Below, one piece after another: positions 34,736-46,021 of a stretch of DNA of 64,000 nt. Every line of letters begins with the position of its first letter. Within the stretch, counting starts at the first letter, position 1. The translations under genes and the position numbers were made by a program. This DNA is from Lytechinus pictus. Lineage: Eukaryota > Echinodermata > Echinoidea > Temnopleuroida > Toxopneustidae. The stretch covers positions 17,730,917-17,794,916 of the forward strand of contig NC_087261.1 in the NCBI RefSeq assembly GCF_037042905.1. The letters are read 5' to 3'. Below the pieces are notes generated by a model that searched no databases, was not told the DNA's origin, and saw only the letters and a program-made list of their open reading frames with translations.

Positions 34736-36076
34736 AGAATAACTCAATTGTAGCATTACTAGGACAGTACTTGAACTGAATGATGATCCTAAGCACTGTT
34801 TGAAGACATTGGAATTTGTGAGATATTTCCTATTTTTGAGCAAGCGACATGAGTGCCCAGCTGAGGTGGACACCGGCGCTTTACAAGAACCCATCATCAT
34901 CATCATCATCACTTGTCTTGGTGGTGTATATGAGTACTCGCTTGGATCACAAGATCTCTGGGCATGCTTAATAAGAGTAACAATAGGCATTTGCCTATAC
35001 GAGCGACATGAAAGCCATTCATAAATTCATGATGAAGGCTTAAAGTGCATTATTTCTCAGATACAGGAATCGAGATAAGACGTTCTTGCTGAATCCAGTT
35101 GCTGCTTCATGATGAAGCATCCATTTTCTGTTATTTCCTCTTTGATAAATCTCCTATGGCAACCAACTCCAAATATTAAAGCTATAGTTTCTAAGTAAGT
35201 CGTATGAAAATAATAATATAAATTTCCTGATATTTATGGTAAACAGTGAGACAATGAACAAACCAGATGGAGGACTAAGCCAGATTATTGCATTTCCAAC
35301 AAGAGGACACAACGTAATAGAACACCCTTAACATCACCATCAAATACCATCCAACATTGATTAGACAGTGTGTACAACTTCCAGGATTTGCCACAATGTG
35401 CTACTCATGGGTATACTGTGAGGTTATCCAGAGGAATAAACATTTTATGGTATGACTAAGGATGTTCTTCTGGAGGAATGCTGACCTTAATAGTGTCATG
35501 CAGATGTACTTTGGACAATCATACAACTCTCTGTACATACTGAAATCCGACAAGTCGAGCATAAGAGACTGAATGCCAATCAAGAGGACTTTAACAAGAA
35601 CACAACGTTAACCATGTCTTCTTCCGACACAAGTTGCCTCAATGGGACAATGGACATAAGTTGTGTCGGAAGATGTCAAAAGTTTTAGAGAAAGGCTAGG
35701 AAGGCTTGCACATTTTAGAGCTCCAAAAGCATCAGTAAGGTAAAGCTCAGAATTGCTACAATGCATTAAAGAGGACCATAAGAGGGTTTGTAGACAAGCC
35801 TATAATACATAATTTGTTGACCGGATTGACAATGATCCAGGCTGTAACAATTAGCATGTTGGGAGCCCTTAATATCAATAGCTATGACTACATTGGAATA
35901 TCATTATTAAAGGAAGGCAAAGATTTTTAGTCTTAGTATTCACCACTGATCATGATGATGATGACGCTGAAGTCCTGGGACCCAGTCCTGACCCAGATAT
36001 GGCCAGATAACATATTGTTTAGTCAAGCAGGTGTAGCCAGACTACTGAAGAAATTGTTAAAGAAAACAACCTGCAT

Positions 36077-36313
36077 GAAGCTACTAGGCCAGACGGAATC
36101 TCTGCTGCACTTCTTAATGAGACTACTCATCAGATCTTACCTGCCATAAGTTTGCTTTTCCTGGCCTCCCTTTATCATGTTTATGCGGTGAAATTTCAAG
36201 AAAGTCTAAGTCGTTCCCATCCATATAAGAAAGGGTTGTCAACTCTAACAAACTACACACCAATTAAAAAACTGTGCTTTGTTCTTGCCAATCCCATCAT
36301 CTTGTCAGACTAA
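36077..36313 (+). pseudogene. LINE reverse-transcriptase N-terminal fragment
   Basis: One frame reads EATRPDGISAALLNETTHQI, LPAISLLFLASLYHVYAV and PYKKGLSTLTNYTPIKKL to a stop at 36311. The family pattern is 'K--GPDGI-ArlLke-a--i-p-L--lf--Sl--G--P--Wk-a-v-pi-KKG---N YRPIsL'. Gly of GPDGI is Arg here and Arg of NYRPI is Thr, so the copy is decayed. Upstream coding (35950-36076) continues in another frame. Confidence 0.8.
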
Positions 36314-37992
36314 CGCTTAGGAAGCGAAGAACATATTTCAAGTATTTTTCCTTGAATATAAATCATATTAGGATAGACTTGAATGCTTAGTGATAGCAGC
36401 ATATTTATTTGAAAAACTGAAATGTTTTCACTGCAGTCAATGTGATAAAAATCAAAATTTCTTGACATTTTCCATATAAGGATACAATGAGGCAGATTTG
36501 CTTGCTTTTTTAATAGACATTGAACTTATTTATTCATCATGAACTTTTGTTCAAAATAACTTGCTGTGGACATTTAATTTGTAATCTTTGGATTAATTTC
36601 CTCATTTTCAATTTTTTTAAATGGCTAATTTGCATAATATGCAAATTAATTTTCAGGCATTGGGATGAATTCTCATGCTTAGTGATATAGTAGCATATTA
36701 ATGTCAACATTAATGAAATGTTTTCAAGCAGTCTATATGAGAAAAATCACAATATCTTGACATTTTTTCCATATAAGGATGCTTATTTGCATAATATGCA
36801 AATGAGGTAGAAATTTTTGCACTTTTGATTAAAAACATTGAATTCAGTTATTTATCATGAATTTCCATTCAAATTAAAATGTTTTGGACATTTAATTTGT
36901 AATCTCTGGATTATTTCCCTTTTTTCTAATTTTTCATGGCTAATTTGCATAATATGCAAATTTCATAAATTTCCACTGCTTGGATTTCTTGGGACTTTTA
37001 GTATGTTGTTTAGGGGACGTTCCTGGAAAGCATTTCAGTGGAATATCTCGTGTTGCAATTAGTGGTGGGTTACCCCCCTATTCTGGCTAGATTGACTGGA
37101 CTATTAGGCTGGAAGAGGGTTTTGATTTTAAATGTTGGTTTTGTTGTTCTGTTTCTTTTGTCTGGTAAAACTAAGTATGTGTTATAACAGGGTTTTATAG
37201 TTTGGAAGATGCTGGGGCCTAAGTTTTATGATTATGTATCACTTAATTTGTATCTTAAAAAGAACTGGGTGTGGGGTAAAGACAAAAAACGCTCGAAACC
37301 CAAGCATTTTAACTGGGTTTGATTTGGAAATTTGGTCTTAGCTTTGATTTTTTTAATAACCGGGTCTAGACAAAAGACCAAGCTTAACACTCGTGTTATT
37401 TCACAGGAATAAGAATGTGACAGGGTCTAAAGTTTTTAAGATTGTTCAAATCATTTTTTAAATTACTGGGTCTGGAATAAAGACAACGCTCTAAACATGT
37501 GCTTTTGTACATGGTCTTAGTTTGGAGGATTGTTGGTTCTTAGATTCGTTTTTTAGGGGGTGGGTTTAATTGCTTTTCATGCCACCGCAGACGAAGTCCG
37601 AAGGGGGCATTAAGCGTTGCCCATCAGTCCGTCCGGCCTTCCGTCCGTCCCCCCACTTGGTTTCCGCGCAATACCTCGAAAAATATTTAATGGATTAAAA
37701 AAGAATTGGTGTGTAGGTAGATGACACCACAATACGGGTTAAGTTAGAATTCGGAGTCCGCAGGTCAAAGGTCACAGCTCACTATATATGCGAGTTGGTT
37801 CAAAGGTCTAAATTTGTTCATTATATATAAGCATATTGGTTTCTGCACGATATTAAGTTCAATTATATTGAATGGATTCTGATTCCGTTAAGCGGGGGCA
37901 TCTGTGTCCTTTGGACACGTCAAATTTCTAGTTTATTTTTTGAAATAACCGTGTCTGGAAGAAAGTCCACAATCGTTCTTCATCGCTCAACA

Positions 37993-38275
37993 CGTGTGGA
38001 GCCGTGTTATGTGCAAACGCCGGGATATGTGCAAACAACAGTATATGTGCAAAATTTCGCCGGGATTTGTGCAAACAACGGTATTTGTGCAAACGCCACG
38101 CCGGGAAATGTGCAAATCTGTCAAAATTTATCAACGGCATCTGTGCAAACGTGACGACGGGATATGTGCAAATGAACAATTTTCACGGGAAATGTGCAAA
38201 CCTCCGGGATATGTGCAAATCACTGTTTTTATCAATATCAAGGCTTTTTCTCATGAAATGTTTCATAATATTACT
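37993..38275 (+). repeat. GGGATATGTGCAAAC minisatellite, copy 2
   Basis: About ten units have the same order and joints as 27530-27722 (GTGGAGCCGTGTTATGTGC, AATTTCGCCGGGATTTGTGC, ACGCCACGCCGGGAAATGTG). They run into TCTCATGAAATGTTTCATAA and the 115-base satellite. The block differs from copy 1 mainly by one extra AATTTCGCC unit, also present in copy 3. Confidence 0.8.
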
Positions 38276-38299
38276 GTTAAAATGATAATGTTGGTAATA

Positions 38300-39330
38300 T
38301 TGAATAACATGAAAATAAAGCAGCCTTTCCTCCAAACCCAGTTATTTCAAAATGATAAATAACAATACCAAAAAAAAAAAAAATATAAAGACTACAGAAT
38401 CTTATTAATGTTGAATAACTTCGAAATATAGTGTAGTCTTTCAGCCAGACCCAGTTATTTCAAAATTATGAATAACAATACAACAACAACAACAACAAAA
38501 AGTATAGAGACCCCATAATCATATTAATGTTGAATAACATGGAAATATAGCGTAGTCTTTCCTCCAAACCCTGTTATTTCAAAATTATAAATAACAATAA
38601 AAAGTTTAAAGACCTCATAATTTTATCAATGCTGAATAACATGCAAATATAGCCTAGTCTTTCAGCAATACCCAGTTATTTTTTTCAAAATAACGCTGAT
38701 AGTAATAATAAAAAAAAACTCCATATCTAAGACCAAACAATCCCTCAAACTAAGAACCTGTAATAAAATAGAGGTTTAGAGCGTTGTCTTTATTCCAGAC
38801 CTAGTCATTAAAAAATTACTAAAAAATCTTTTAAAGTAAGACCCTATCATATTCTTATTCTTGTGGAATAACACGAGTTTTAAAAAGTATTCTTTCCTCC
38901 AGACCCGGTTATTTAAAAAATGAATTAAAAAAAAAATTCAAATCCAAGATCAATCTTAAAAATTTACACCAGTAAAAAATATGGGTTTCGAGCGTTGTCT
39001 TTACCCCACACCCAGTTTTTTTAATACAAACTAAGACCCCTACAAAACATTGTAATAATGCATGGGTAAAGCAAATATTCCTTCTCCAGACTTGGTTATT
39101 AAACAAAAAAAATAGTTTTTGGAAACATTTTAAAACGAATACCCGATAATCTAATTCCTGTGGAATAACGTTATAGTTGTTGTTGTTATCGTGGGTTTTA
39201 AGGCGTGTACCATTCAGATATGAATATTTACGCCTATGATTAATTTGTCTTATCTTTGTGGTTATAAAATTTGATACATTATGGATAACATGAAGAACGA
39301 TTGTAGACTTTCTTCCAGACACGGTTATTT
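38300..39330 (+). repeat. 115-base satellite, central block
   Basis: About nine units with the CCTCCAGACCCAGTTATTTC core are spaced 90-130 bases. This is the spacer between the arms of the large inverted repeat. Near 39165-39245 there is a SINE 3'-tail-like piece (complement of TAAATATTCATATCTGAATG). Confidence 0.7.
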
Positions 39331-39445
39331 CAAAAATAAACTAGAAATTTGACGTGTCCAAAGGACACAGATGCTCCCGCTTAACGCAATCAGAAATCCA
39401 TTCAATATTATTGAACTTAATATCGTGCAGAAACCAATATGCATA

Positions 39446-40088
39446 CATGGTTGGAGCTACCCCTTATCGACCACCTAATTTTCTAAGCATCGCATCTGCA
39501 ATAATATTTATCAGTTTTACCTAGCTTTCGTCTCATTTGTGCAGAAAATTGAGCGGATCAGATTCCCATGTTTCGATCGACGATTTTGATTCTATTCGCG
39601 TATATATCGGCGAACAACGAATGCGACGATATTACATTTGCTCATTTGCACCCTTCTTTTGAAACCGACCACCCGCGATACACTAAATCTACGGCCGATT
39701 CTTGTCGCGGTGGCGAAATATTTTGACTCTTCCAAATCAGTTCTATGATGTCAACATGCTTAATGATCGCTCACTACTTCCACTGCGAGCTCTGGAACAT
39801 GATTCGACGATTGACGACGGATATTTGTTCTAAAGCCGTTTCCTATCGGATTTATTGGTATAACAACTGTTTTTCGGCGGGGTTCGGGTCTGGTCAATAC
39901 AAATTTGATGAATTCTACTAATGTTTTAAAAACATTTTTCCTTCTTTTTTTTCTCGTAAAATCGATTTTTACTGTTCCTATGGACACTGCACCTACTCTC
40001 CCGCGCGTATCGTTTGTAATACGCAATAATTTTAATGCGCGCAAGGTGGTCGATTTCAAAAGAGGCGGTCGATATGTGGTGGTCTCAC
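39446..40088. mobile_element. 643-base insertion specific to the right arm
   Basis: The corresponding point of the left arm (about 37832) reads straight through, so this is an insertion. The ends carry ATCGACCACC / GGCGGTCGATATGTGG-type inverted motifs and the flanks are TA-rich. A 114-codon open frame on the minus strand (40104-39760) has no recognisable domain. It is probably a non-autonomous element. Confidence 0.55.
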
Positions 40089-40495
40089 TATATATAATGA
40101 ACAAATATAGACCTTTGAACCAACTCGCATATAAAGTAAGCTGTAATCTTTTACCTTTGACCTGCGGACTCCGAATTCGAACTTAGCCTATATTTTGGTG
40201 TCATCTACCTACACACCCAATTTTTTGTTTAATCTGTTGAATATTTCATAAGTTATCATACGGAAACCAACTCGCGTATTTAATGAGCTGTGACCTTTGA
40301 CCTTCGGACTCCGAATTCTAACTTAACCTGTATTGTGTTGTCATCTACATGTACCTACACACCATTCTATTTTTTAATCCATTAAATATTTTTCGAGTTA
40401 TTGCGCGGAAACCAAGTGGGGGACGGACGGACGGACATTGGCAACGCTTAATTCCCCCTTCGGACTTCGTCTGCGGTGGCATAAAAAGCAATTAA

Positions 40496-40507
40496 CCCCC
40501 CCCCCCC

Positions 40508-40541
<34 letters not shown>
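40496..40541 (+). repeat. C tract followed by A tract
   Basis: About 13 C then about 33 A. The matching point in the left arm (about 37555) is only a short G run and T run, so the tract has expanded in this arm. Confidence 0.85.
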
Positions 40542-40542
<1 letters not shown>

Positions 40543-41092
40543 GAATCTAAGAACCAACAATCCTCCAAACTAAGACCATGTACAAAAGCACATGTTTAGA
40601 GCGTTGTCTTTATTCCAGACCCAGTAATTAAAAAAATGATTTAAACAATCTTAAAAACTTTAGACCCTGTCATATTCTTATTCCTGTGGAATAACACGAG
40701 TTTTAAACTTAGTCTTTCGTCTAGACCCGGTTATTTAAAAAATAAAAAATAAAATTTCAAAGCTAAGACCAATCTTCCAAATTAAACCCAGTTAAAATGC
40801 TTGGGTTTAGAGCGTTTTTTTGTCTTTACCCCACACCCAGTTCTTTTAAAAATACAAATTAAGTGAAACATAATCATAAAACTTAGACCCCAGTATCTTC
40901 CAAACTATAAAACCCTGTGATAACACATACTTAGTTTTACCCGACAAAAGAAACAGAACAACAAAACCAACATTTAAAATTAAAACCATCTTCCAGCCTA
41001 AGATCCTGTACTAGAGAATGCATTTAAAACATACTTTTTCTTCCAGGCAAAGAAATTTCTAATAAAAAATAAAATCTTCAAAATTAGGAGCC

Positions 41093-41238
41093 CGGGGAGC
41101 ATTTCAAGAAAGGAGTTGTCAGACATTTTATCCGACACTTTCCATGGTAGCACTGCCTCTTAGCCAATCAACATCAAGGAAGGTTGTCAGATCTGACAAC
41201 TTGTCGGACATAACTTATGTTGATGAAATGCTCCCCCG
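41093..41238. mobile_element. GGGGAGCATTTCA MITE (right-arm copy)
   Basis: The ends CGGGGAGCATTTCA and TGAAATGCTCCCCCG are inverted. The interior has TTGTCAGACATTTTATCCGA, GCCAATCAACATCAAGGAAG and GTCAGATCTGACAAC, the last a perfect palindrome apart from its ends. This is the most complete of the three copies in the window. Confidence 0.75.
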
Positions 41239-41461
41239 ATTATCTTATTCATGTTGAACAGGCACAAGAACATGATTGAGTCTTAGTTGAATGAAGATTT
41301 CATTTATCTTAATTTTGAAAATGACAAGGTCTGGAATAAAGAAAACTCTCTAAACCTTTATTTTATTACAGGTTCTTAGTTTTAAAGATTGTTGGGTTAT
41401 ATTGTATTGTTTTGTTATTTTTAAATAATTGGGTCTGGAAGAAAGACTACGCCATGTCTCC

Positions 41462-41620
41462 ATGCTAAACTGGGCGTTGTGGCGTGCGCCTGTAAATCCA
41501 AGCTACGTGGGGAAGTTACAAATTGATGCAGAAGTTCGAGGTTCGAACCCTGGTCACGTCTTTCGGATGGTGACGTTAAAGGTCGGTCCCAGACGTAAAT
41601 AATCATATCTGATTGATACA
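41462..41620 (+). mobile_element. SINE with 7SL/Alu-like 5' part (right-arm copy)
   Basis: 41471-41512 reads TGGGCGTTGTGGCGTGCGCC, TGTAAATCCAAGCTACGTGG. This closely follows the 5' domain of SRP 7SL RNA and Alu ('GGGCGnGGTGGCGCGnGCCTGTAATCCCAGCTACTCGGG'). GGTTCGAACCC (41540-41550) is a perfect pol III B-box-like motif. A SINE body TCTTTCGGATGGTGACGTTA and GGTCGGTCCCAGACG follows to about 41596, then a tail CGTAAATAATCATATCTGAT and a CA-rich end. The tail also occurs without the head at about 42505-42580 and 42790-42840, followed by (AAC)n, as truncated copies. Confidence 0.6.
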
Positions 41621-43249
41621 CGTCTGACAAAACTCAAATAAACACATACACACGTTATTTAGCATTAATAAGATAGTGGGGTCTTTCTTGATTTTTTTCA
41701 CTTTTTTAAAAATGGTTTGTAATTTTGAAATAAGTGGGTGTGGAGGGGAGACTACACTATATTTCCATGTTTTTCAACATCAATAAGATTGCGGGGTCTT
41801 TGTTATTTTCTAATATATTGTTTTGTATTTTTTATTTGTTGTTTGAAATATCTGGGTCTGGAGGAAAGGCTGCATTTATTTTCATGTTATTCAACATCAA
41901 TAAGATTGTGGGGTCTTTGTTTTTTATTATCTATCTTTTTTGTTATTGTTATTTTGAAATAACTGGGTCTTGAGGAAAGACTACGCTATAGTTTCAAGTT
42001 CTACATTTTGAAGTTCCCCTTAGTCTATGTACACAGGGGTCACCCATCTATGAATCGATAGAACATTCCAAATAACCATGTAAAACATGTAACATTGAAT
42101 AATAACATATGAGATTAATCGCACCGAGCACAAGCCCAGAATGTCTGCATTAATTAATTGTTTCTTTTGTATAGGTTATGGTATATTATACAGTACCAGG
42201 TATTTTGTATTACACATTTTTTATTTTTCTCTTTTCAAACTTCGGAAGGAGAGGTCTGTTAACAGGCATCACACTGTCTTGGTTGGGTAATGGGGGCCTA
42301 GGCAGTGCTTGCTTTTTATTAGCAATCACGCGCATGCTGAGAAGCCCGTTCAAATTACTGAACCAGGTTGGCCAGAAAATACTATTCAAACAATCAATGA
42401 TTTGTGATGAGCCGCCTTTCACGATCTCATATAAATTTTCTTAAAGCAGCGCTGATCCATAATGCATCAAATTGTATAACTACAAAAACGACAAATTAAT
42501 CATAGGCGTAAATATTCATATCTGAATGACACGGGCGTTAAAACCTAAGTTAACAACAACAACAACAACAACGTTATTCGACATCATTGAGATTGTGGTG
42601 TCTTTGTTAATATAGTTTGTTTGTTATTATTGTTTTTATCATTTGCTATTTTAAAATAACTGGGTCTGGAGCAAAGACTACACCATATTTCCATGCTATT
42701 CAATGTTGATAAGATTGTAGGGTCTTGTTTGTTGTTTTGTTTTTAATGATTTTTTTATAACTGGGTCTGGAGGAAAGACTACGCTATACTTCTATGTTAG
42801 AATGATACACGCCGTATAAGCTAAAACAACAACAACAACAACAGTTATTTAACATTAAGGAGAATAAATTTTCGATCTTTTTCGAGGATTGTTTAAATGT
42901 TTTATATTACTGGGTCTGGAGAAAAAAGATTGTGACTTTGCGCTATATGAACGCATTACTATAGGGTTTAGTTAAAGAACAGATTCGCGAAAAATCCCTT
43001 CAAATTCATTACATTTGTGAATAAAGTCATTATTAAATTTGTGGGCGATCAAAAATTATTACATTTGTGGGTAAAGTGCATTTTTACATTTGTGGGTAAA
43101 GTCTTATTACATTTGTGGGTAAAGTGTTATTACATTTGTTGGCGTTTATTACATTTGTGAGTGTAACACCCCCCTCCGCCGCCTCTTTGAAAAGCGTTTC
43201 ATTGCCGATGGCACTGTAGCTTCCTTATGCAGGCATGTTTTTCATTTTA

Positions 43250-43530
43250 ACAGTAATGTTATGACACATTTCATGAAAAATAGACTTAATATTGATAAAA
43301 ACAGTGATTTGCACATATCCCGGAGGTTTGCACATTTCCCGTGAAAATTGTTCATGTGTACATATCCCGTCGTCACGTTTGCACAGATGCCGTTGATAAA
43401 TTTTGACAGATTTGCACATTTCCCGTCGTGGCGTTTGCACAAAAACCGTTGTTTGCACAAATCCCGGCGAAATTTTGCACATATACCGTTGTTTGCACAT
43501 ATCCCGGCGTTTCCACATAACACGGCTCCA
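43250..43530 (-). repeat. GGGATATGTGCAAAC minisatellite, copy 3 (inverted)
   Basis: Complement of 27530-27765 and 37993-38275, with the same unit order. A C tract and A tract follow (43532-43551). The 'pseudo-proteins' in several frames are repeat artefacts. Confidence 0.8.
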
Positions 43531-43739
43531 CACCCCCCCCCCCCAAAAAAAAAGGGTTTTCACCCAAAATGTAAGGTCGTTTAGTCCAAAATACATGTAT
43601 ATTATTCCGATTGTGAACTGATGTATTTTTCTCCATCACGAAAGACCAAAAATAATAGGGGGACATTTGTTATTGTGTCCCCCTACTATTTTTGTTAGAA
43701 GGGACACGTCCCCCTGTCCCCTCTGGGATTTCCGCCTAT

Positions 43740-44160
43740 GTGGGTTGAAGATGTCACATCCCACTATATCCTGTTTCTTGTGTTATTACATGGAATCAAA
43801 ATTGTTTCTTTTTTTTATACCAGTGTGAATGACATGTCTCCCTTATAATTAAAAAGATGCAGCAAAAAATATCTAATGGACTAGATCAGTTTTCAATTCA
43901 ACTGTTTTTGGTTCTTGAAGGGAAATATTGAATAAACCTAATTATATATAATAAAATACAAAAGAAAAAGTGGGAATATGACATCAGTTTGCTCACTGAA
44001 TATTAATGAAGACATGCTTAAAACTGTTTCACCGGAATAATGCTAATCTTTAAAATGCAATAACTTTGATATTCTTTGTCGGATTTTGATCAAATCTTTA
44101 TTCTTATGTTCGTCTGATTTTTCTTTATCTGTTCAAACCATATTACAGTCAGTGCGGAGT
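43740..44160 (+). mobile_element. Partial element of the TTTGCATA / AATACAAAAGAAAAAGT family
   Basis: Shares TATAATAAAATACAAAAGAA, a GTGGGAATATGACATCAG block, CAATAACTTTGATATTCTTT and CGTCTGATTTTTCTTTATC with the full element at 46487-47090, in the same order. The 5' end is missing or diverged. Non-coding. Confidence 0.55.
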
Positions 44161-44184
44161 TTCAGATCAGAATATCAAAAAATT

Positions 44185-45500
44185 TATGCTCACGCTTCGC
44201 GCTCACATTATTAATGTCAGAATATATCCAATTACCCATCATTTTCTTAATTTACAAAACATGAATAAAATGTCCTGTTTATAGGTCTGAAATTTCAAAT
44301 TTGTTTCCGCTCGCATCATTTGTATAGTTATATATACCTACCCTGTTCATGATTAGAAAAGTGCTTAATACCCCTTTCATAAACCCAATTATGCGGCTAA
44401 TAGCAGCATAATTCGGTCGTAAAATTGGAAGAGGACTAGAGTTATCCGCATTATTCTGATGCTGCTATTATCCGCATAATAGCAGCACCGGGACAAGATT
44501 TTGAGTTTATGAACGCATTTCGAAATAATGCGAATAATTGCCATGGTGCGGTCACAAGGTCACCCTTTTCCAACACAACCGCATCGGAGGGGGCGTGTCC
44601 AGTTGTCATGACGATTATTCGCCTTTTTCAGGACGGGCGCTCGTAAAATTAATGCAGCTTATTTTCGGAGTTTGTGAACGCAATTTTTATTGAATTATCC
44701 GCATTACTTTTAGGCGCTAATTGGAGGATAGATTTATGAAAGGGGTATAAGATTTCCTGTTTTAGGTCTGAAATTTCATTTTTATTTCCGCTCGCGCTTC
44801 GCGCTCGCATCAATTGTATAGTTATATACCCATCCTCTTCATGATTAGAAAATTGCTTAGAATGTCTCGTTTTTTGGTCTAAAATCTCAATTTTGTTTCC
44901 GCTCGCATCAATTGTATATAGTTATATACCTATCCTTTTAATGATTAGAAAAGTGCTTAGAATGTCTCTTTTTTTGGTCTGAAATCTCAATTTTGTTTCC
45001 GCTCGCGCTTCGCGCTCGCATCAATTGTATAGTTATATACCTATCCTCTTCATGATTCGAAAAGTGCTTAGAATGTCTCGTTTTTTGGTCTGAAATCTCT
45101 TTTTTTTCCCGCTCGCGCTTCGCGCTCGCATCAATTGTATGATGTATATACCTATCCTGTTCATGATTACAAAAAGTGCTTAGAATGTCCAGTATTTACG
45201 TCAGAATTTCATTTTTTTTCAGCTCGCGCTTCGCGCTCGCATTATTCGATTATAGATATATTGATCGTCTTAATGGGTAACTGCAAACAGTCCTTATAAC
45301 ACGTCCCTTTCGATCAGGCCAGAGCGTATATAAAAAATATCTTCTCGCGCTGATCACGTTCACAGTTATTATTTGTTACATACGTATTTTGTTCTGGACC
45401 ACAAAACATTGCTCAAAATGTTCAATTTTCAGGACAAAATACATGAAATTCCCCCCCCCCCCCGAAAAAAAAATAGCTCGCGCTTCGCGCTCGAGTTATC
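44185..45500 (-). repeat. GCGAGCGCGAAGCGCGAGC array 3 (inverted)
   Basis: Units of about 110-125 bases read GCTCGCGCTTCGCGCTCGCA, TCAATTGTATAGTTATATAC, CTATCCTCTTCATGATTAGA, AAAGTGCTTAGAATGTC. Units between 44760 and 45240 are very similar to one another, far more so than in arrays 1 and 2, so this is the youngest array. A TAA-flanked MITE (44369-44747) sits inside one unit. Confidence 0.8.
44369..44747. mobile_element. 379-base TACCCCTTTCATAAA MITE with TAA duplication
   Basis: TIRs TACCCCTTTCATAAA and TTTATGAAAGGGGTA are perfect inverts. TAA stands outside both ends (44366-44368 and 44748-44750). It is inserted in a GTGCTTAGAATGTC unit of the surrounding array. The interior repeats ATCCGCATTATT / TAATGCGGAT words. 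The 3-base TWA target fits PIF/Harbinger. The TACCCCTTT start is shared with the 27779-31094 element. Confidence 0.85.
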
Positions 45501-46020
45501 TAATTATATATCTATGTTCTTTTATAAGAAGATAGCTAAGAAGTGACTGTCAAATATTTGTATATATATATATATATATGTGTGTGTAAGAGTGTGTTGG
45601 GGTGTGTGGGGGTGTTTGTGTGTGGGTGTTTGTGGGTGTGGTGCCCTTAGATGTGTGTGAGTGTAATTATGGAAAACTCAATTGTGTTCCCCCACCTTCG
45701 AGGAGAGATTTCAGCACCCCCACTGAAAAAATCGTTCCCAGGTCCCTGGATTGAATACGCGGTTAGGTAAAGATCTGATACGATCATCACGATCAGATAC
45801 TTGATTTAGGATTATCTGGTATTAAAGTGCATGTTCGGTCAGATACGACCATTGCTAACCGATGTGCTCTGTTACGAAAAGATACGGGTTGGGATCGAAA
45901 GTTACGAAGGCGCCAGACTGGTATAACTAAAGCACAACTGGCCCTAGACTTAACTCCTTTCTTGATTTCATTAGAGTAAATGGTGAATACTATGACCTAC
46001 AGCCATTGATAATAGCAGGA
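45501..46020. other. Microsatellites and unassigned sequence
   Basis: TA and TG microsatellites at about 45561-45660, then CCACCTTCGAGGAGAGATTT-type sequence and a GATACGACC-containing stretch. The last part (45935-46020) may be 5' leader or N-terminal coding of the transposase pseudogene. Confidence 0.5.
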
Positions 46021-46021
46021 G

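Larger units (their letters stand above)
33065..37103. mobile_element. 4.0 kb TIR element with TTA duplication and ATTTGCATAATATGCAAAT palindromes
   Basis: The ends TAGTCCAGTCAAT and ATTGACTGGACTA are inverted, and similarity extends inward over several hundred bases. TTA flanks both ends (33062-33064 and 37104-37106). The inverted arm near 41010 shows the empty site AGGATCTTA-GGCTGG (complement). The left side holds the long repeat unit twice (33065-33580 and 33600-34130); the right side holds it inverted about one and a half times (36340-37103). The core, about 34130-36320, contains two LINE fragments. No transposase is recognised. Confidence 0.75.
31095..43530. repeat. Very large imperfect inverted repeat
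   Basis: The sequence from 31095 (AAGGAAGCTACAGTGCCATC) through 33064, and again from 37107 to about 37985, reappears as its complement from 43228 down to about 39305. Colinear landmarks include the ACAAATGTAATAA repeat, the 115-base satellite, a SINE, a small GGGGAGCATTTCA element and a GCCACCGCAGACGAAGTCCG / TCCGTCCGTCC block. With the minisatellite at 27530-27765 (complement of 43530-43250) the left arm begins even earlier, split by the 27779-31094 element. The left arm also carries the 33065-37103 insertion and the right arm the 39446-40088 insertion. The core arms are about 2.9-3.3 kb each. Confidence 0.85.

Noticed and set aside
35609..35678. Inverted pair TTCCGACACAAG / TTGTGTCGGAAG as a possible microRNA hairpin
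   Set aside because: The arms are only about 17 bases with mismatches and a long loop, too short for a convincing precursor.
39760..40186. Overlapping frames on both strands (114 and 93 codons) inside the right-arm insertion
   Set aside because: No recognisable domain, and the insertion has the look of a short non-autonomous element. A transposase is not supported.
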